Part shown: one piece after another, positions 47,334 through 57,251 of the stretch | How the letters are laid out: every line of letters begins with the position of its first letter | How positions within the stretch are numbered: the stretch's first letter is position 1 | Program-made: the position numbers and the translations under genes | NCBI GenBank assembly: GCA_031264185.1 | Contig: JAISEL010000006.1 | Span: 1-64,000, forward strand | Source of the DNA: Deltaproteobacteria bacterium | GTDB lineage: Bacteria; Desulfobacterota; Desulfarculia; Adiutricales; Adiutricaceae | DNA: 64,000 nt | Direction of reading: 5' to 3' | Notes under the pieces: model-generated | What the model saw: the letters and a program-made list of their open reading frames with translations, nothing else | Databases searched by the model: none | Told to the model about the DNA's origin: nothing

Positions 47334-49412
47334 AGCAGATGCTTAATAGTGCCTGAGGTTGATCTGACTAGGCGGCAGCCGATAAACGTCGGCTTCGTTT
47401 CCTGCTGGTTCAGGCCTGCGTGGTTTTTTCCAGGCTCAGGCGATGCTGGAAATACGTTAAATTGATCTATTAACACGATAAATATTCTTTATAATAATAT
47501 TTTTTCTTAATTAGCATATATAGATCACCTTAAAAATATGAAATTTTTAAATTATTCTTAGCCGTATTATATGAATCACAGTTTTTGTGCCGATTAGAGG
47601 TCTGTCTCCCCGATTCTTTGAAATACAGCAGAAAACCCTGTGTTCTGTCTTATTCCGCTTATTCTGAAAGGTTGGACCAACCGACTGTGTCTATGCTAAA
47701 AAATTTAGGTTGAGACGATAGATGTTGCTTTCTCCTTAATCACAGGTCACGAGCCCTTTTTGGCCTTTGGGAAGATTTTATGCCGGCGCTTCCCACCACC
47801 AAAGAAAGGATGCTTTCGGTCGTGGATATAGCAGTGGTCGTAACTGATGCCGGGATTAACAGAGTCTGTGTTGCTGCAGTTTAGGTTTAGATTCAGGCAA
47901 GCGGCTCCGCTTATCAAAAAAACGACCATGGTCAGAAACAGTTCTGACTGGGACGGTTTTCAGAGAATTGCCTAAAAAACGGGCTGAAATGCCACAATAA
48001 AGGCAGAGGCCTGAGTATTCTGATGATGTCAGGCTTTATTCAACCCGATCCTCCATATGAATCGTTCGGCCGTTTTTTTGGTCAGAGCCTTTTTCAGCCT
48101 GGCAATTTCCGCTTTTTCCTCTGCAATAAGAGGACCGGCTGGCTCTTTGAGCAATTCAAAGGCTGACAGACTCATTTCTTCACCTTTAGCGTACAGTTTC
48201 CTAAGTAAATCCGGACAGCAGGCAGCAGAATAAAAAGAACAGGCTGCTTTAAGCTTCGTACTTACCGTATTATCAGGATTAATAGACAGTAATTTATATG
48301 TAATGTATAATTAAGAAAAATATTTCTAATTATTAAATTTTTTTAAATATAAACAACATAAATATGCTTATATAATCATCTATTTTTTCTGTCGTAATAA
48401 ACTTATAGTTTATTGATTTAAGCAATTTTTTTGTATTTAGTTTTGATAAATATAAAAAACCATGATTATAATCTATATAGTTAGTTGTAAGTGTATAGTA
48501 ATATTTTTTGACTCACTGTTTACGCTTGGAAAATATACTATTGCTGAATATAGTTTATTCTTAGGAAAATTAAAATACGATGCAGCTGCATGTTTAGCAT
48601 TGCGGAAAAAAGTGCGATACCTTTTTTCCGCGTCAAATTCAACATGGATTAGAGCGTTGTTTGTGCCTTCAAAAACATAGTCTGAGTTTATCCCGCCAAA
48701 AGACGAAAGATTAATATATGTCTGGACATAACCCCTTAATAATCGGCATCAATATTCCAGTTCAGCACTTTCTTTAAAAAAGAAAATGCTGCAGACACTA
48801 AAACTTCAAAAACAAATTTTTGGTAGCGGTCGAGGACGGCGGTTGGGCTAAGATTAATCAGAAGCCATTTATCAGCCGATAAGTATTCGGCGTCATTTTT
48901 AAGGTCTTGTTTTTGGGCGCTTTCAGGTTTAGCTATAAATTGGTCTCAATGGTCTCTAACTAACTTATACCTCCTTATCCTGATGCAGATTTCAAGGTTC
49001 AGTCAGTTCTGGTTAAAGGACAGGACTTCGCTTTCATCAAGTTTTAATCCTATCATAATTTATGCAGTCAAATCCGGCCAGTTGGCTTGGCCTTCTGGCC
49101 GCAAGACTGAATTGTTATTAGTTGATATGAGGTTACTTTACTGCAGAAATAAAAGTATGTAAATACTGGACTGGAAAAATTTTTTTGTGGCATACCTCTA
49201 AGATGGTATTTAACTGGAGCAGTAATACTTATGAACCAACATTCCTGGCGTGTACTTTTAGACCCGTCGTTGAAATGAAAAAGCGAGCACTGTAAATGAT
49301 ATCTAAATGTAAGAAAATAATTATTAATAAATAGTTATTTTTTAAAATATAACTATCTATATAGTAAAAAAAAACTAATTTTAGGCTTTTGGGGTGGTTC
49401 TTCTTTAGGCCC
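47334..49412. other. Gene-poor 2 kb gap
   Basis: Mostly AT-rich. At 48029-48175 (minus) a 48-codon frame with AAGGTGAAG before the ATG encodes a charged coiled-coil peptide (AEEKAEIARLKKALTKKTAE), resembling the end of an IS3-type OrfA; this is weak. A 60-codon frame at 47747-47929 (minus) begins MVVFLISGAACLN but has no ribosome binding site. No other gene or RNA is supported. Confidence 0.4.
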
Positions 49413-51263
49413 TTACTTTGGCAGACCGTCTATGTAAGCTTTAAGGCCGTCAACCAGGCCGTCAGTCATGGCCTCTAGATATTCCTGCTTGGTCAGCTTT
49501 TCCGCTTCGCCTTTATTGGTGACAAAGCCTATTTCAAGTAAGACCGAAGGCACTTCCACATTGGCCAGAACGATAAAGACCGCTTCTTTGACTCCCAGAT
49601 CTCGGATTTTAAATTTCTTACCCAACCGGGATAAGGCCCCGGTGTGGAGAGATTTGGCTAAAACCCTGGATTCGGCCACTTTAGTGTTTTTGGCGATTTG
49701 CTCTAAGATATTGAACATCTCTGACATGGATTTATCAGAGGCTGCGTTTTCCCTGGCCGCTGTTTCCAGCGCCCTCCGATCATCGGTGAAGTTTAAGATA
49801 TAAGTTTCAAAGCCTTCAACTTTGGCAAGGTTGTTGGCGTTGGCGTGGACTGAGATAAAAAGATCCCCCTGATTTTCCCGAGCCAGGCGGGTCCGGCGGT
49901 CCAGGGTAATAAACCGGTCTGAGTCTCTGGTCAGAATAACGGTCAGACCCAGACGCTTTCTAATTTTTTCGGCCAGAAGACTGGCGGCTTTCAAAACCAC
50001 CTCTTTTTCCCGAACTCCGTTGCCCGAGGCTCCTGTATCCTTGCCGCCGTGGCCTGGATCTATGACCACCCGCCGGATTTTAAGTCCCAGCTGTCTGGCC
50101 AGAGAATTTGAGGGGCCTCGGACCGGCCGGACCGGAGTATTTGCTTCGGGTTTGACTTTAGGTTCTTTAGGCGGAGGCAATGAAGGCGGGGCGTCCGGCT
50201 CCGGTCTGGGTAAGTCAGCCCCGTCTTTGGCCACCTGAATTATCAGTCGGCTGGGATTTTCCAGAAAAAGAGGCCGGTAAGGATAAGCCTGAGCCAGATC
50301 GGCAACCAGACGGACGGTATCGTTATTTAATTGACTGGCTTTAACCAGCTTGATTAAGCCGGTCGTCTTGTTCAGCCGGTCATTCAGCTGAGGATAGAGT
50401 TTGGCGCCTTTAAAATCAGCGTAAACGCGAAATGCACCCCCGGCTCCGGCCGGGGGCAAGAGGTTATAGACATAGGGCGTGACCTGATCGATGTAAGCCA
50501 CCACTTCTTGATAGGCCCCGTAGTCCACTAAGTTTAATGAGTAAACCTGAGGCCGCCCGTCGTTTCTGGCTTTTGGGATTTTAGGATGAACGATTCTGAC
50601 TTCTTTGACAGCCGGAGACTTACTGGCTGCCGGAGGGGCAGGCGGCTTGTCCCGGCCGGGTGATGCGGCAGGCGCCGTGTCCCGGGTTTTGTCCCCGGGA
50701 GGGGTGTCCGCAGCGGTTCTTTCCGGTTCAGGAGGCGGAGTTCCTCCTGGCCTTAAAGAGGCCATGAGGGTTCGGGCTTTAAGCCTTTCGGGACTGCCGG
50801 GAAAATTTAGCTCCACTTTCATCAGTTCCCTGTAAGCCTCATCTGGCTTATTCCCGTATATTAAGGCCTGACCGATGATGACCTGGGAAGCCGGAGCCGG
50901 TTCGCAGCGGGGACAGTTGCGGATAACCCGTCTGGCTAAGGTTCTGGCCCTTTGGACATCGGGTTCCTGACCGAAACGCTCAAAGCTCATGATGGCCAGT
51001 TCGGCGGCAAGATATCTGGCCCTGGCCGCCGGTTCGGCTTTGGGCTGTGCAGCGGCCGCCTCTTCAAACTGGGTAATTAAATTCAGCCAGTCTGAGCGTT
51101 TTTTGCCGGAGATATTCTGGAGAAAAGAAGCTCGGGCGGCCTGGGCTCTGGCCAGTTCCCCGGCCGCTGACAAAGGCGGGCTTAAAGGGCCCAGAAAAAG
51201 GACCAGCCAGGCCAAAACAGATATTAGAGGGAAATAATAATTCTTCAGATGCCTTTTATTCAA
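49413..51263 (-). CDS. amiC: N-acetylmuramoyl-L-alanine amidase with AMIN domain
   Basis: A 616-residue exported amidase that cleaves the stem peptide from MurNAc during cell separation. The start is TTG, overlapping the mutS stop. The signal segment is YYFPLISVLAWLVLFLGP, followed by a helical, TPR-like region (residues 35-165). An AMIN domain (about 215-330) has PQVYSLNLVDYGAYQEV and RLIIQV. The Amidase_3 domain starts VVIDPGHGGKDTGASGNG (about 398) and includes LFISVHANAN and VPSVLLEIGFVTNKGEAE with the zinc ligands. The gene symbol is by domain architecture only. Confidence 0.9.
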   Translation of the reverse strand: MNKRHLKNYYFPLISVLAWLVLFLGPLSPPLSAAGELARAQAARASFLQNISGKKRSDWLNLITQFEEAAAAQPKAEPAARARYLAAELAIMSFERFGQEPDVQRARTLARRVIRNCPRCEPAPASQVIIGQALIYGNKPDEAYRELMKVELNFPGSPERLKARTLMASLRPGGTPPPEPERTAADTPPGDKTRDTAPAASPGRDKPPAPPAASKSPAVKEVRIVHPKIPKARNDGRPQVYSLNLVDYGAYQEVVAYIDQVTPYVYNLLPPAGAGGAFRVYADFKGAKLYPQLNDRLNKTTGLIKLVKASQLNNDTVRLVADLAQAYPYRPLFLENPSRLIIQVAKDGADLPRPEPDAPPSLPPPKEPKVKPEANTPVRPVRGPSNSLARQLGLKIRRVVIDPGHGGKDTGASGNGVREKEVVLKAASLLAEKIRKRLGLTVILTRDSDRFITLDRRTRLARENQGDLFISVHANANNLAKVEGFETYILNFTDDRRALETAARENAASDKSMSEMFNILEQIAKNTKVAESRVLAKSLHTGALSRLGKKFKIRDLGVKEAVFIVLANVEVPSVLLEIGFVTNKGEAEKLTKQEYLEAMTDGLVDGLKAYIDGLPK

Positions 51264-53869
51264 CTTATGGACTCATTGGCCCGGGTCTTCAGCTCAGTTA
51301 AAAGGTTTAAAGCCTCCAGGGGAGTCAGTTCCTCTATTTTGAGGTTGGAAATTTCCCGGACTAAAGCCGTGGCCGGATCGTCATGGAGTCCGGCCTGGGC
51401 CAGGAGATCGCCCTGGAACTTGTCGGGCCTGACCAGCTGTTTGTTGTGCCTGGTCAGATCGGCTAAAACTTCTCCGGAGCGCCTGATTACCCGGTCCGGC
51501 AGGCCGGCTAAAGCGGCCACGGCCAGTCCGTAGCTTTTGCTGGCCCCGCCGGGAGCCAGGCGTCTTAAAAAGACAATATTCTGGCCCCATTTTTTAACCG
51601 TAACATTGTAATTTCTGGTCAACGGCTTAGTCTGGGCCAATTCTACCAGTTCGTGGTAATGGGTGGCAAATAAGGTCGGTACCCCCCGGGTAGCCAGATC
51701 GTGGAGATATTCGGCCACAGCCCAGGCAATGGCCAGACCGTCAAAAGTGGACGTGCCTCGGCCGACCTCATCTAAAATGACTAAGCTCCGGGGCGTGGCT
51801 TTTTTCAGGATCCGGGCCGTTTCGCTCATCTCCACCATAAATGTCGACTGGCCGCGGGCCAAATCGTCCGAGGCTCCGACTCGGGTAAAAACCTGGTCCC
51901 TCATGGAGAGAGCGGCCTGTTCGGCCGGCACGAAAGACCCCATCTGGTTTAAAATGACAATAATGGCTGTTTGTCTTAGAATCGTAGATTTGCCGGCCAT
52001 ATTGGGGCCGGTAATGATTAAAAGTCTCTCCCAGGGAGTTATTTTAAGATCATTGGCCACAAAAGTCTCTCCGGCTGCTAAAGACTGCTCCACGACCGGG
52101 TGGCGGCCGCCTTTGATGTCAATTAAATCGTCTTCGGTTAAAGTCGGCCGGATCCAGTTGTATTTAAGCGCCGCACCGGCCAGTGCGGCCAGAGCGTCAA
52201 TCTGGGCTAAGAGCATGGCCAGTTCTTTTAAAGGTTTGGCCGATTTAGCCGCAGTTTTTTTCAGGTTTTCCAGGATCCTCTCTTCTAAGACGGTCCTGTT
52301 TTCACCGGCCGTGACAATCCTTTCTTCCCATTCCTTAAGTTCCGGAGTCACAAACCTCTCCCCGCCGGAGACAGTCTGCTTTCTTTGCCAGTCGCCAGGG
52401 ACCGAAGCCAGATTTGACTTGGTTACTTCCAGAAAGTAACCGAAAATCTTATTAAAACCAACTTTCAGGTTATTTATGCCGGTTCTGGCTCTCTCTCTGG
52501 CCTCCAAGGCGGCTATGCGCTGTTTGCCGCCGGATTCCAAATCCCTCAGTTCGTCCAAACGGGGGCTTAAACCCGATCTGACCACCGGATCCCCTGGGGC
52601 TGAAGGGGTTTCGGTCAGGGTGCGGCTGAGTTTGGCCAAAAGCTCCGGCAGGGGATTCAGGCTGGCGCCTAATTCCTTAAGCAGTTCCGAAGAACTTAAG
52701 GCTAAAAGATCTTTAATGGGCCCGGCCTGGGATAAAGTGGCCTGAACCGCGACCAGATCCCGGACCGTGCCTCGGCCTAAGGTCAGGCGGCTCAAGGCTC
52801 TTTCCAGGTCAAGGGTCTTTTGCAAATAGTCCAGCAGGTTTTCCCGCCAGAGACTGTCGGCCAGTAAGTTTTCCACCGCTTCGTGCCGTCTTTGGACCTG
52901 AGCGCGGTTGTACAGAGGTCTTGTCAGCCAGTCTCTTAAAAGCCGTCCGCCCATGGGGGTGACATTTAAGGAAATGAGTTTCAGGATGGTACCGTTTATG
53001 CCGCTGTCCCGTAAGGATTTGATGAGTTCTAAATTTCGGATGGCCGCTTCGTCCAGACCTAAGTAAGGACTGGACCACAGTTTTCTTGGTCTGGCCAGGT
53101 GCTCTAAATTAGAGCCAGGGGAAAGGGCCAGGCAGTAACCCAAAACAGCCGAGCCGACAGCCAGGGACAGAGGCTGATCTTCGGGCTCAGGCTCAAAATC
53201 TTCCCCGAAGGCCTTTTTCCAGTGATCTAAAAAGGAACCGTCAAACTGGGAATCGGGCAAGGAAGTGGTATAGACCCCCAGAGCACTGACCAGATCCGAA
53301 ATTTTTTGAGATGCCCCCTGGGCTATAATGATTTCCGAAGGCTCCAAGGCCGACAGTTCCGCCCACAGGCCGTCCTGATTGTTCCATTGACCTAAAATGA
53401 AGTCTCCGGTCGAAAGTTCGACAGCCCCCAAAGCCCAGTTCTCCGAGGCTTCACTGCAGTGGATAGCGGCCACATAGCGGGAGACGGTCTCAGTCTGAGA
53501 GTCCTGAGCCAGAATCGTGCCGGGGGTAACGACCCGGCGGACTACCCTGTCGGCTAAACCGTGTTTGGGCGGTAAGGGTCCGACTTGCTCACAGACAGCA
53601 ATTTTATGGCCCATCTGAGCCAGACGGCTGATGTAGCTTTCACCGGCGCTTAAAGGCACCCCGCACATGGGCACCGGCTGGTTGTCCAGTTTTTGGCGGC
53701 TGGTTAAAGTTAAATCCAGTAAAGGAGCAACTAGGGTGGCGTCTTCGAAGAACAGTTCGTAAAAGTCGCCCATCTGGAAGAATAAAACTGCCTCCGGATG
53801 CTCTTCCTTAACCGAAAACCACTGTCTTAAAGCCGGAGTCAGACCCTGGCCGGCGTTTTTGGCTAACAA
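51260..53869 (-). CDS. mutS: DNA mismatch repair protein MutS
   Basis: A complete 869-residue MutS. The mismatch-reading Phe-x-Glu is in FFQMGDFYELFFEDA (residues 29-43). Walker A is GPNMAGKST (Lys627), Walker B VILDEVGRGTSTFDG, and the following LFATHYHELVELA is intact. The start is probably TTG at 53869 because no ATG occurs before the conserved domain I, and it overlaps the HIT gene stop. The amidase start overlaps its own stop, so all three genes are coupled. Confidence 0.95.
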   Translation of the reverse strand: MLAKNAGQGLTPALRQWFSVKEEHPEAVLFFQMGDFYELFFEDATLVAPLLDLTLTSRQKLDNQPVPMCGVPLSAGESYISRLAQMGHKIAVCEQVGPLPPKHGLADRVVRRVVTPGTILAQDSQTETVSRYVAAIHCSEASENWALGAVELSTGDFILGQWNNQDGLWAELSALEPSEIIIAQGASQKISDLVSALGVYTTSLPDSQFDGSFLDHWKKAFGEDFEPEPEDQPLSLAVGSAVLGYCLALSPGSNLEHLARPRKLWSSPYLGLDEAAIRNLELIKSLRDSGINGTILKLISLNVTPMGGRLLRDWLTRPLYNRAQVQRRHEAVENLLADSLWRENLLDYLQKTLDLERALSRLTLGRGTVRDLVAVQATLSQAGPIKDLLALSSSELLKELGASLNPLPELLAKLSRTLTETPSAPGDPVVRSGLSPRLDELRDLESGGKQRIAALEARERARTGINNLKVGFNKIFGYFLEVTKSNLASVPGDWQRKQTVSGGERFVTPELKEWEERIVTAGENRTVLEERILENLKKTAAKSAKPLKELAMLLAQIDALAALAGAALKYNWIRPTLTEDDLIDIKGGRHPVVEQSLAAGETFVANDLKITPWERLLIITGPNMAGKSTILRQTAIIVILNQMGSFVPAEQAALSMRDQVFTRVGASDDLARGQSTFMVEMSETARILKKATPRSLVILDEVGRGTSTFDGLAIAWAVAEYLHDLATRGVPTLFATHYHELVELAQTKPLTRNYNVTVKKWGQNIVFLRRLAPGGASKSYGLAVAALAGLPDRVIRRSGEVLADLTRHNKQLVRPDKFQGDLLAQAGLHDDPATALVREISNLKIEELTPLEALNLLTELKTRANESIS

Positions 53870-54354
53870 TTAAACAACCCAACCAGTTTGTCGTAAGTAG
53901 CCCGGATATGCTCCGGAATAACCCGTGTTTCCCCCAGAACGGTCATATAGTTGGTGTCGCCCTGGTAGCGGGGAGTAATGTGAAAATGGAGGTGATCGGC
54001 CAGGCCCGCTCCGGCCACCAGACCCTGGTTTATACCTAAGTTAAAGCCGTGCGGCTTCATTGTCTCGTCTAAAATCTCGGTGGCCCAGGCGGCTAAGTTA
54101 ACCACAGCCAGCCTTTCTTCTTCCGTGGCCAGGGCCAGCGTAGCCACATGACGGCGGGGGGCGGTCATTAAGTGGGCATTGTTATAGGGGTACAGATTCA
54201 TGATAATTAAAGCCACTCGGTCACTGTAGAGAACCAACCTTTCCGGCAACGGCCCTAAATGTTCTTTGGGCAAACAGAAAAAACAACTGTCTTTGGTGTC
54301 CTTGGGCCCCAAAATATAATCCATTCGCCATGGTGCCCAGATGGTGTCCGACAA
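53863..54354 (-). CDS. HIT family nucleotide hydrolase/phosphorylase
   Basis: A 163-residue histidine-triad protein. The N-terminal IWAPWRMDYI is typical of the Ap4A phosphorylase-like branch. CFFCLP is a partial zinc motif. The triad is HLHFHITPR at about residue 120. NAHLMTAPRRHVA near 60 is the conserved substrate loop. It heads the HIT-mutS-amidase operon. Confidence 0.9.
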   Translation of the reverse strand: MSDTIWAPWRMDYILGPKDTKDSCFFCLPKEHLGPLPERLVLYSDRVALIIMNLYPYNNAHLMTAPRRHVATLALATEEERLAVVNLAAWATEILDETMKPHGFNLGINQGLVAGAGLADHLHFHITPRYQGDTNYMTVLGETRVIPEHIRATYDKLVGLFNC

Positions 54355-54524
54355 AATCGCACTCCTTCAATAAATTACCTGATGATGACTCAGGCGCCGA
54401 AATCTTTGGTGGGCCGATGAGTATACTTGTACTCATATTATATAGCAAAAACCAGTATATTGTAAAGATAAGAATGTTAATCTACAGGACCGGAGCTTAA
54501 CTGTATAAGTAAATTCCGGCCGCA

Positions 54525-54568
54525 GGCCGCTTGGTAATTTAAGTCATAGCCCCGGCCTCCGTTCGGCG
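54525..54568 (-). promoter_or_regulatory. Degenerate copy (G) of the leader B terminator hairpin
   Basis: On the minus strand GGCCG...TATGACTTAAATTACCA...GCGGCC closely matches the hairpin of leader B (GGCCGCC...TGACTTAAATCACCA...GGCGGCC). The ACGAA part is altered to GAACGG and the T-tract is missing. It lies upstream of the HIT gene and 0.9 kb from a TonB-receptor relic. Confidence 0.5.
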
Positions 54569-54633
54569 GTATAATGATTGGGAAAAATAAAACATTTTTC
54601 CGTCAGCCTGCTTAAACCCTTTTAGGTGTGATC

Positions 54634-55269
54634 ATGGATATTTTACCCAAAAATTTCATTTTAAGTCTATTGGTCGCTTTAATTATAGGACTGACCGCTC
54701 CGGCCTGGGCTTTTGGCCATGATTTTCAGGAAGGGGATCTTCTCTTTCAGTCTTTAAATACTTCCCAGAGTCTGGCCATAAAGATGGCCACCGGCTCGGA
54801 CTACACCCACTGCGGGATAGTTTTTATCTCCGAAGGCCGGGTTTTTGTCTATGAGGCTCTGGCGCAAATGACTATGACCCCGGTGGAAGAGTGGCTGGAA
54901 CGTAGCCCGGAAGTCCTTTGGCTGAGACTGAAAGACCCGAAAGTCTTAACGCCCCAGGTCATTTCACAGATGAAAAAAGCCGGGACAGATTTAAAAGACC
55001 GGACCTATGATACCCTTTTTCAGTGGTCGGATGAGAAGGTTTATTGCTCTGAACTGGTCTACAAAATATATCAGAGAGGGGCCGGTATGGAACTGGTTCC
55101 CTTAAAAACTTTCGGCGACTATAATTTAGGCTCAGAGGCTGTCCTGGATTTGATTGAAAAGCGTTACGGAGGAGAACTGCCTCTGGCCGAAAAAGCTGTG
55201 GCCCCGTCAGATCTTCTTCAAAGCCCGCTTCTGGAGGTCGTGGGCAGAATTCAGGGGCAGGTCCAGTAG
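54634..55269 (+). CDS. YiiX-like permuted papain-fold (NlpC/P60-related) hydrolase
   Basis: A 211-residue exported protein. The signal peptide is FILSLLVALIIGLTAPAWA. FQEGDLLFQSLNTSQSLAI and ATGSDYTHCGIVF are the start of the permuted fold, with the catalytic His in YTHCG. WSDEKVYCSELVYKIYQRG supplies the catalytic Cys. Length and order match YiiX/YebB-type proteins, which are thought to cleave peptide or amide bonds in the envelope. I prefer the ATG at 54634, six bases after AGGTG, over the GTG at 54628. Confidence 0.85.
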   Translation: MDILPKNFILSLLVALIIGLTAPAWAFGHDFQEGDLLFQSLNTSQSLAIKMATGSDYTHCGIVFISEGRVFVYEALAQMTMTPVEEWLERSPEVLWLRLKDPKVLTPQVISQMKKAGTDLKDRTYDTLFQWSDEKVYCSELVYKIYQRGAGMELVPLKTFGDYNLGSEAVLDLIEKRYGGELPLAEKAVAPSDLLQSPLLEVVGRIQGQVQ

Positions 55270-55394
55270 GCTGTTAAATTTTTAAAAAAATACTTTTACT
55301 GAGCAGCGCCTGATTTGTCTGGTATGGACGCCCAGTTTGATCCGTGCCTCTGATTGCTGAAAGCGGCTGTCTGCCGGATCAGTACTTAAAGGGC
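55270..55394. other. Short gap before the receptor relic
   Basis: No feature is seen. Confidence 0.4.
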
Positions 55395-55655
55395 ACAGCT
55401 TTTGATGAACAAGCCAGCCCGGCATGTCCGCCGTAAAACTGCCGGACGGAGATTTAAGGCGTACGTGGATGTCACGCTTCATAAGGATGTGCGCTTTCGG
55501 GCTGATTACGCTTACCCCGGCACAGGAACGGAAAAAGTTTTTCCGCCAACTATTTTGCGATCAGGCTGACAGCAAATGATCTAAGAACTATTGAAGTCCG
55601 CGCCGCATAATAAATTTGGGATTAAGCTATGAACCGCAGGGTCTCGGGCGATCCC
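55395..55655 (+). pseudogene. TonB-dependent receptor fragment
   Basis: Three pieces in different frames match consecutive parts of the receptor at 23711. TAFDEQASPACP corresponds to TSFDEQTNTNMP. YVDVTLHKDVRFRADYAY corresponds to AVDVRPHKDLRFRANYAY. LRTIEVRAA followed by EPQGLG corresponds to RIIEVPRHITNL ... EPPQGFGG. The rest of the receptor is absent. The nucleotide similarity to about 25248-25515 is visible directly. Confidence 0.8.
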
Positions 55656-55883
55656 GAGCAGCCTCGGAGAAGGGCCGTCTCTGCCCAGTTTCTAAAAATC
55701 AGGCCTAATAAAAAATAGATATTGTCTTCTGAGTAAATTGGTGCTATTTTGTTAAGGTAATAGTCTTCTGTCTTTTAGTAGATAGCCTATGGCTGTGGAA
55801 TCGAATCCTGAGATCTCTTTCCCGCTGTTTTGGATTGCTGAACATGGCCGGGATTTTTTGATACAAATAGGGGGATATAACAG

Positions 55884-56276
55884 ATGCTTTGGTCCAAAAG
55901 TCTGGAAACCGGGATTCCCAAGATTGACGATCAGCATAAGGAACTTTTCCGCCAGGCCGATATCCTGGTGGATCAGTCCAAAGCTGACCGGGTTGAGAGT
56001 ACTTTGAACTTCCTTAAGGATTATGTGAACAAGCATTTTGCCGACGAGGAGGTTTACCATCGCTCCAGTCAGTATCCCAAGGCCGATGATCATAAGAGGC
56101 TTCACGTGGAGTTTACGGCCGCTTTAAAGAAACAATTTGAGGAATTCCGGAAGGCCGCTAACAAGTCGGCCATGGTGCTGACCATCAACTCCATTGTCAT
56201 TAACTGGCTCAAGGAGCATATCATGCGCCATGACAAGGAGTTTGCCGCTTACTACATTCAAAAGCAGCAGCACTGA
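55884..56276 (+). CDS. Bacteriohemerythrin
   Basis: A 130-residue single-domain hemerythrin. The di-iron ligand motifs are visible: IDDQHKELF (about residue 15), HFADEEVYH (about 50), DHKRLHVEF (about 68) and HIMRHDKEFAAY (about 112). Such proteins bind O2 and serve oxygen sensing or delivery and detoxification in microaerobes and anaerobes. The ATG gives the normal WSKSLETGIPKID N-terminus. The next gene follows after 5 bases. Confidence 0.93.
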   Translation: MLWSKSLETGIPKIDDQHKELFRQADILVDQSKADRVESTLNFLKDYVNKHFADEEVYHRSSQYPKADDHKRLHVEFTAALKKQFEEFRKAANKSAMVLTINSIVINWLKEHIMRHDKEFAAYYIQKQQH

Positions 56277-56281
56277 GACCC

Positions 56282-56857
56282 ATGGTTCGGTCCAGCCTCC
56301 CCCCAGAGGTTTTATTAACGGCTCCGGTCACGGTTGACACCTTAAAGAATCTGGCCGCCGGACAGGAAGTTATAATTAGCGGCCAGATTTACGCCGCCCG
56401 GGATCAGGCTCACCGTAATCTTCAGGCCCTTATTGAGGCCGGGGAAAAACTGCCTTTTGATTTAGAGGGCCAGATAATCTACTACATGGGCCCTTCGCCG
56501 CCGCCGCCTGGCCGGGTTATCGGGGCAGCCGGACCAACGACCAGCGGCCGGATGGACCATTTAACCGAACCGCTTCTGGCCAGAGGCCTTAAGGTTATGA
56601 TCGGCAAAGGCCGCCGGGGAGCCCAGGTCAGGGCGGATATGCTCAAATACGGGGCAGTCTATTTGGCGGCTGTGGGCGGAGCCGGGGCTTTTTACGGCCA
56701 ATGCGTCAAGGCGGTGGAAACTTTAGCCTGGCCGGAACTGGGACCGGAGGCTCTTTTGCGGCTGACGGTGGAAGATATGCCTTCGGTTGTCATAAATGAT
56801 CTGGCCGGCAGCGATCTTTACGATTCCGGACCGGCCGCCTGGCGTCAGACGGTTTAG
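56282..56857 (+). CDS. Class I fumarase-type Fe-S hydro-lyase, beta subunit
   Basis: A 191-residue protein equal to the C-terminal (beta) half of class I fumarate hydratase or L(+)-tartrate dehydratase. Motifs are VIISGQIYAARDQAHRNL, YYMGPSPPPPGRVIGAAGPT, SGRMDHLTEPLL and VMIGKGRRG. The alpha subunit, which carries the Fe-S cysteines, is not in the window; in most genomes it is adjacent. It is probably cotranscribed with hemerythrin. Confidence 0.9.
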   Translation: MVRSSLPPEVLLTAPVTVDTLKNLAAGQEVIISGQIYAARDQAHRNLQALIEAGEKLPFDLEGQIIYYMGPSPPPPGRVIGAAGPTTSGRMDHLTEPLLARGLKVMIGKGRRGAQVRADMLKYGAVYLAAVGGAGAFYGQCVKAVETLAWPELGPEALLRLTVEDMPSVVINDLAGSDLYDSGPAAWRQTV

Positions 56858-56936
56858 TCCAGGGGCGGTCAGTTTTTAAGGAAGAGAATTCCGGCTGTTT
56901 TTTAAGCTGCTGGCAGTGAACTTAGGGAGTTAATTA

Positions 56937-57251
56937 ATGGCAAAAGCATTGGTTTCCGGCAAAAAGCAGAAAGAGATCATTAATGAACTGACCAGAGTGG
57001 CTAAAAACGTTGGCCTTAAGGTCTCTTCGGGCAAACTTTTTTATGCCGGCCTGAAACTTAAAAGCGGACAGTGCTCTCTGCGCGAGGAGTCGTGGCTGGT
57101 GGTGGACAAGACTCAGCCCTATGAAGATCAGATTGAGCTTTACAAAAGAGCTTTAGCTGACCTGGAATTGCCGGACGATCTGCCGGAGTGTGTCCGGGGC
57201 ATTTTGAATGATAAGGTTTTGCCGCTGGATAATCAAAAGACCGCTTCCTGA
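56937..57251 (+). CDS. Small unknown protein
   Basis: A 104-residue soluble protein that I do not recognise. The N-terminus is basic (AKALVSGKKQKEIINELTR), and the C-terminal half is acidic with a conserved-looking LPDDLPECVRGILND. AGGGAG precedes the ATG. It has the codon use and GC of its neighbours, so it is probably real. There is no context clue beyond the fumarase subunit 79 bases upstream. Confidence 0.6.
   Translation: MAKALVSGKKQKEIINELTRVAKNVGLKVSSGKLFYAGLKLKSGQCSLREESWLVVDKTQPYEDQIELYKRALADLELPDDLPECVRGILNDKVLPLDNQKTAS

Noticed and set aside
52476-53078. Additional frames within mutS
   Set aside because: They overlap conserved MutS coding sequence and show no family features.
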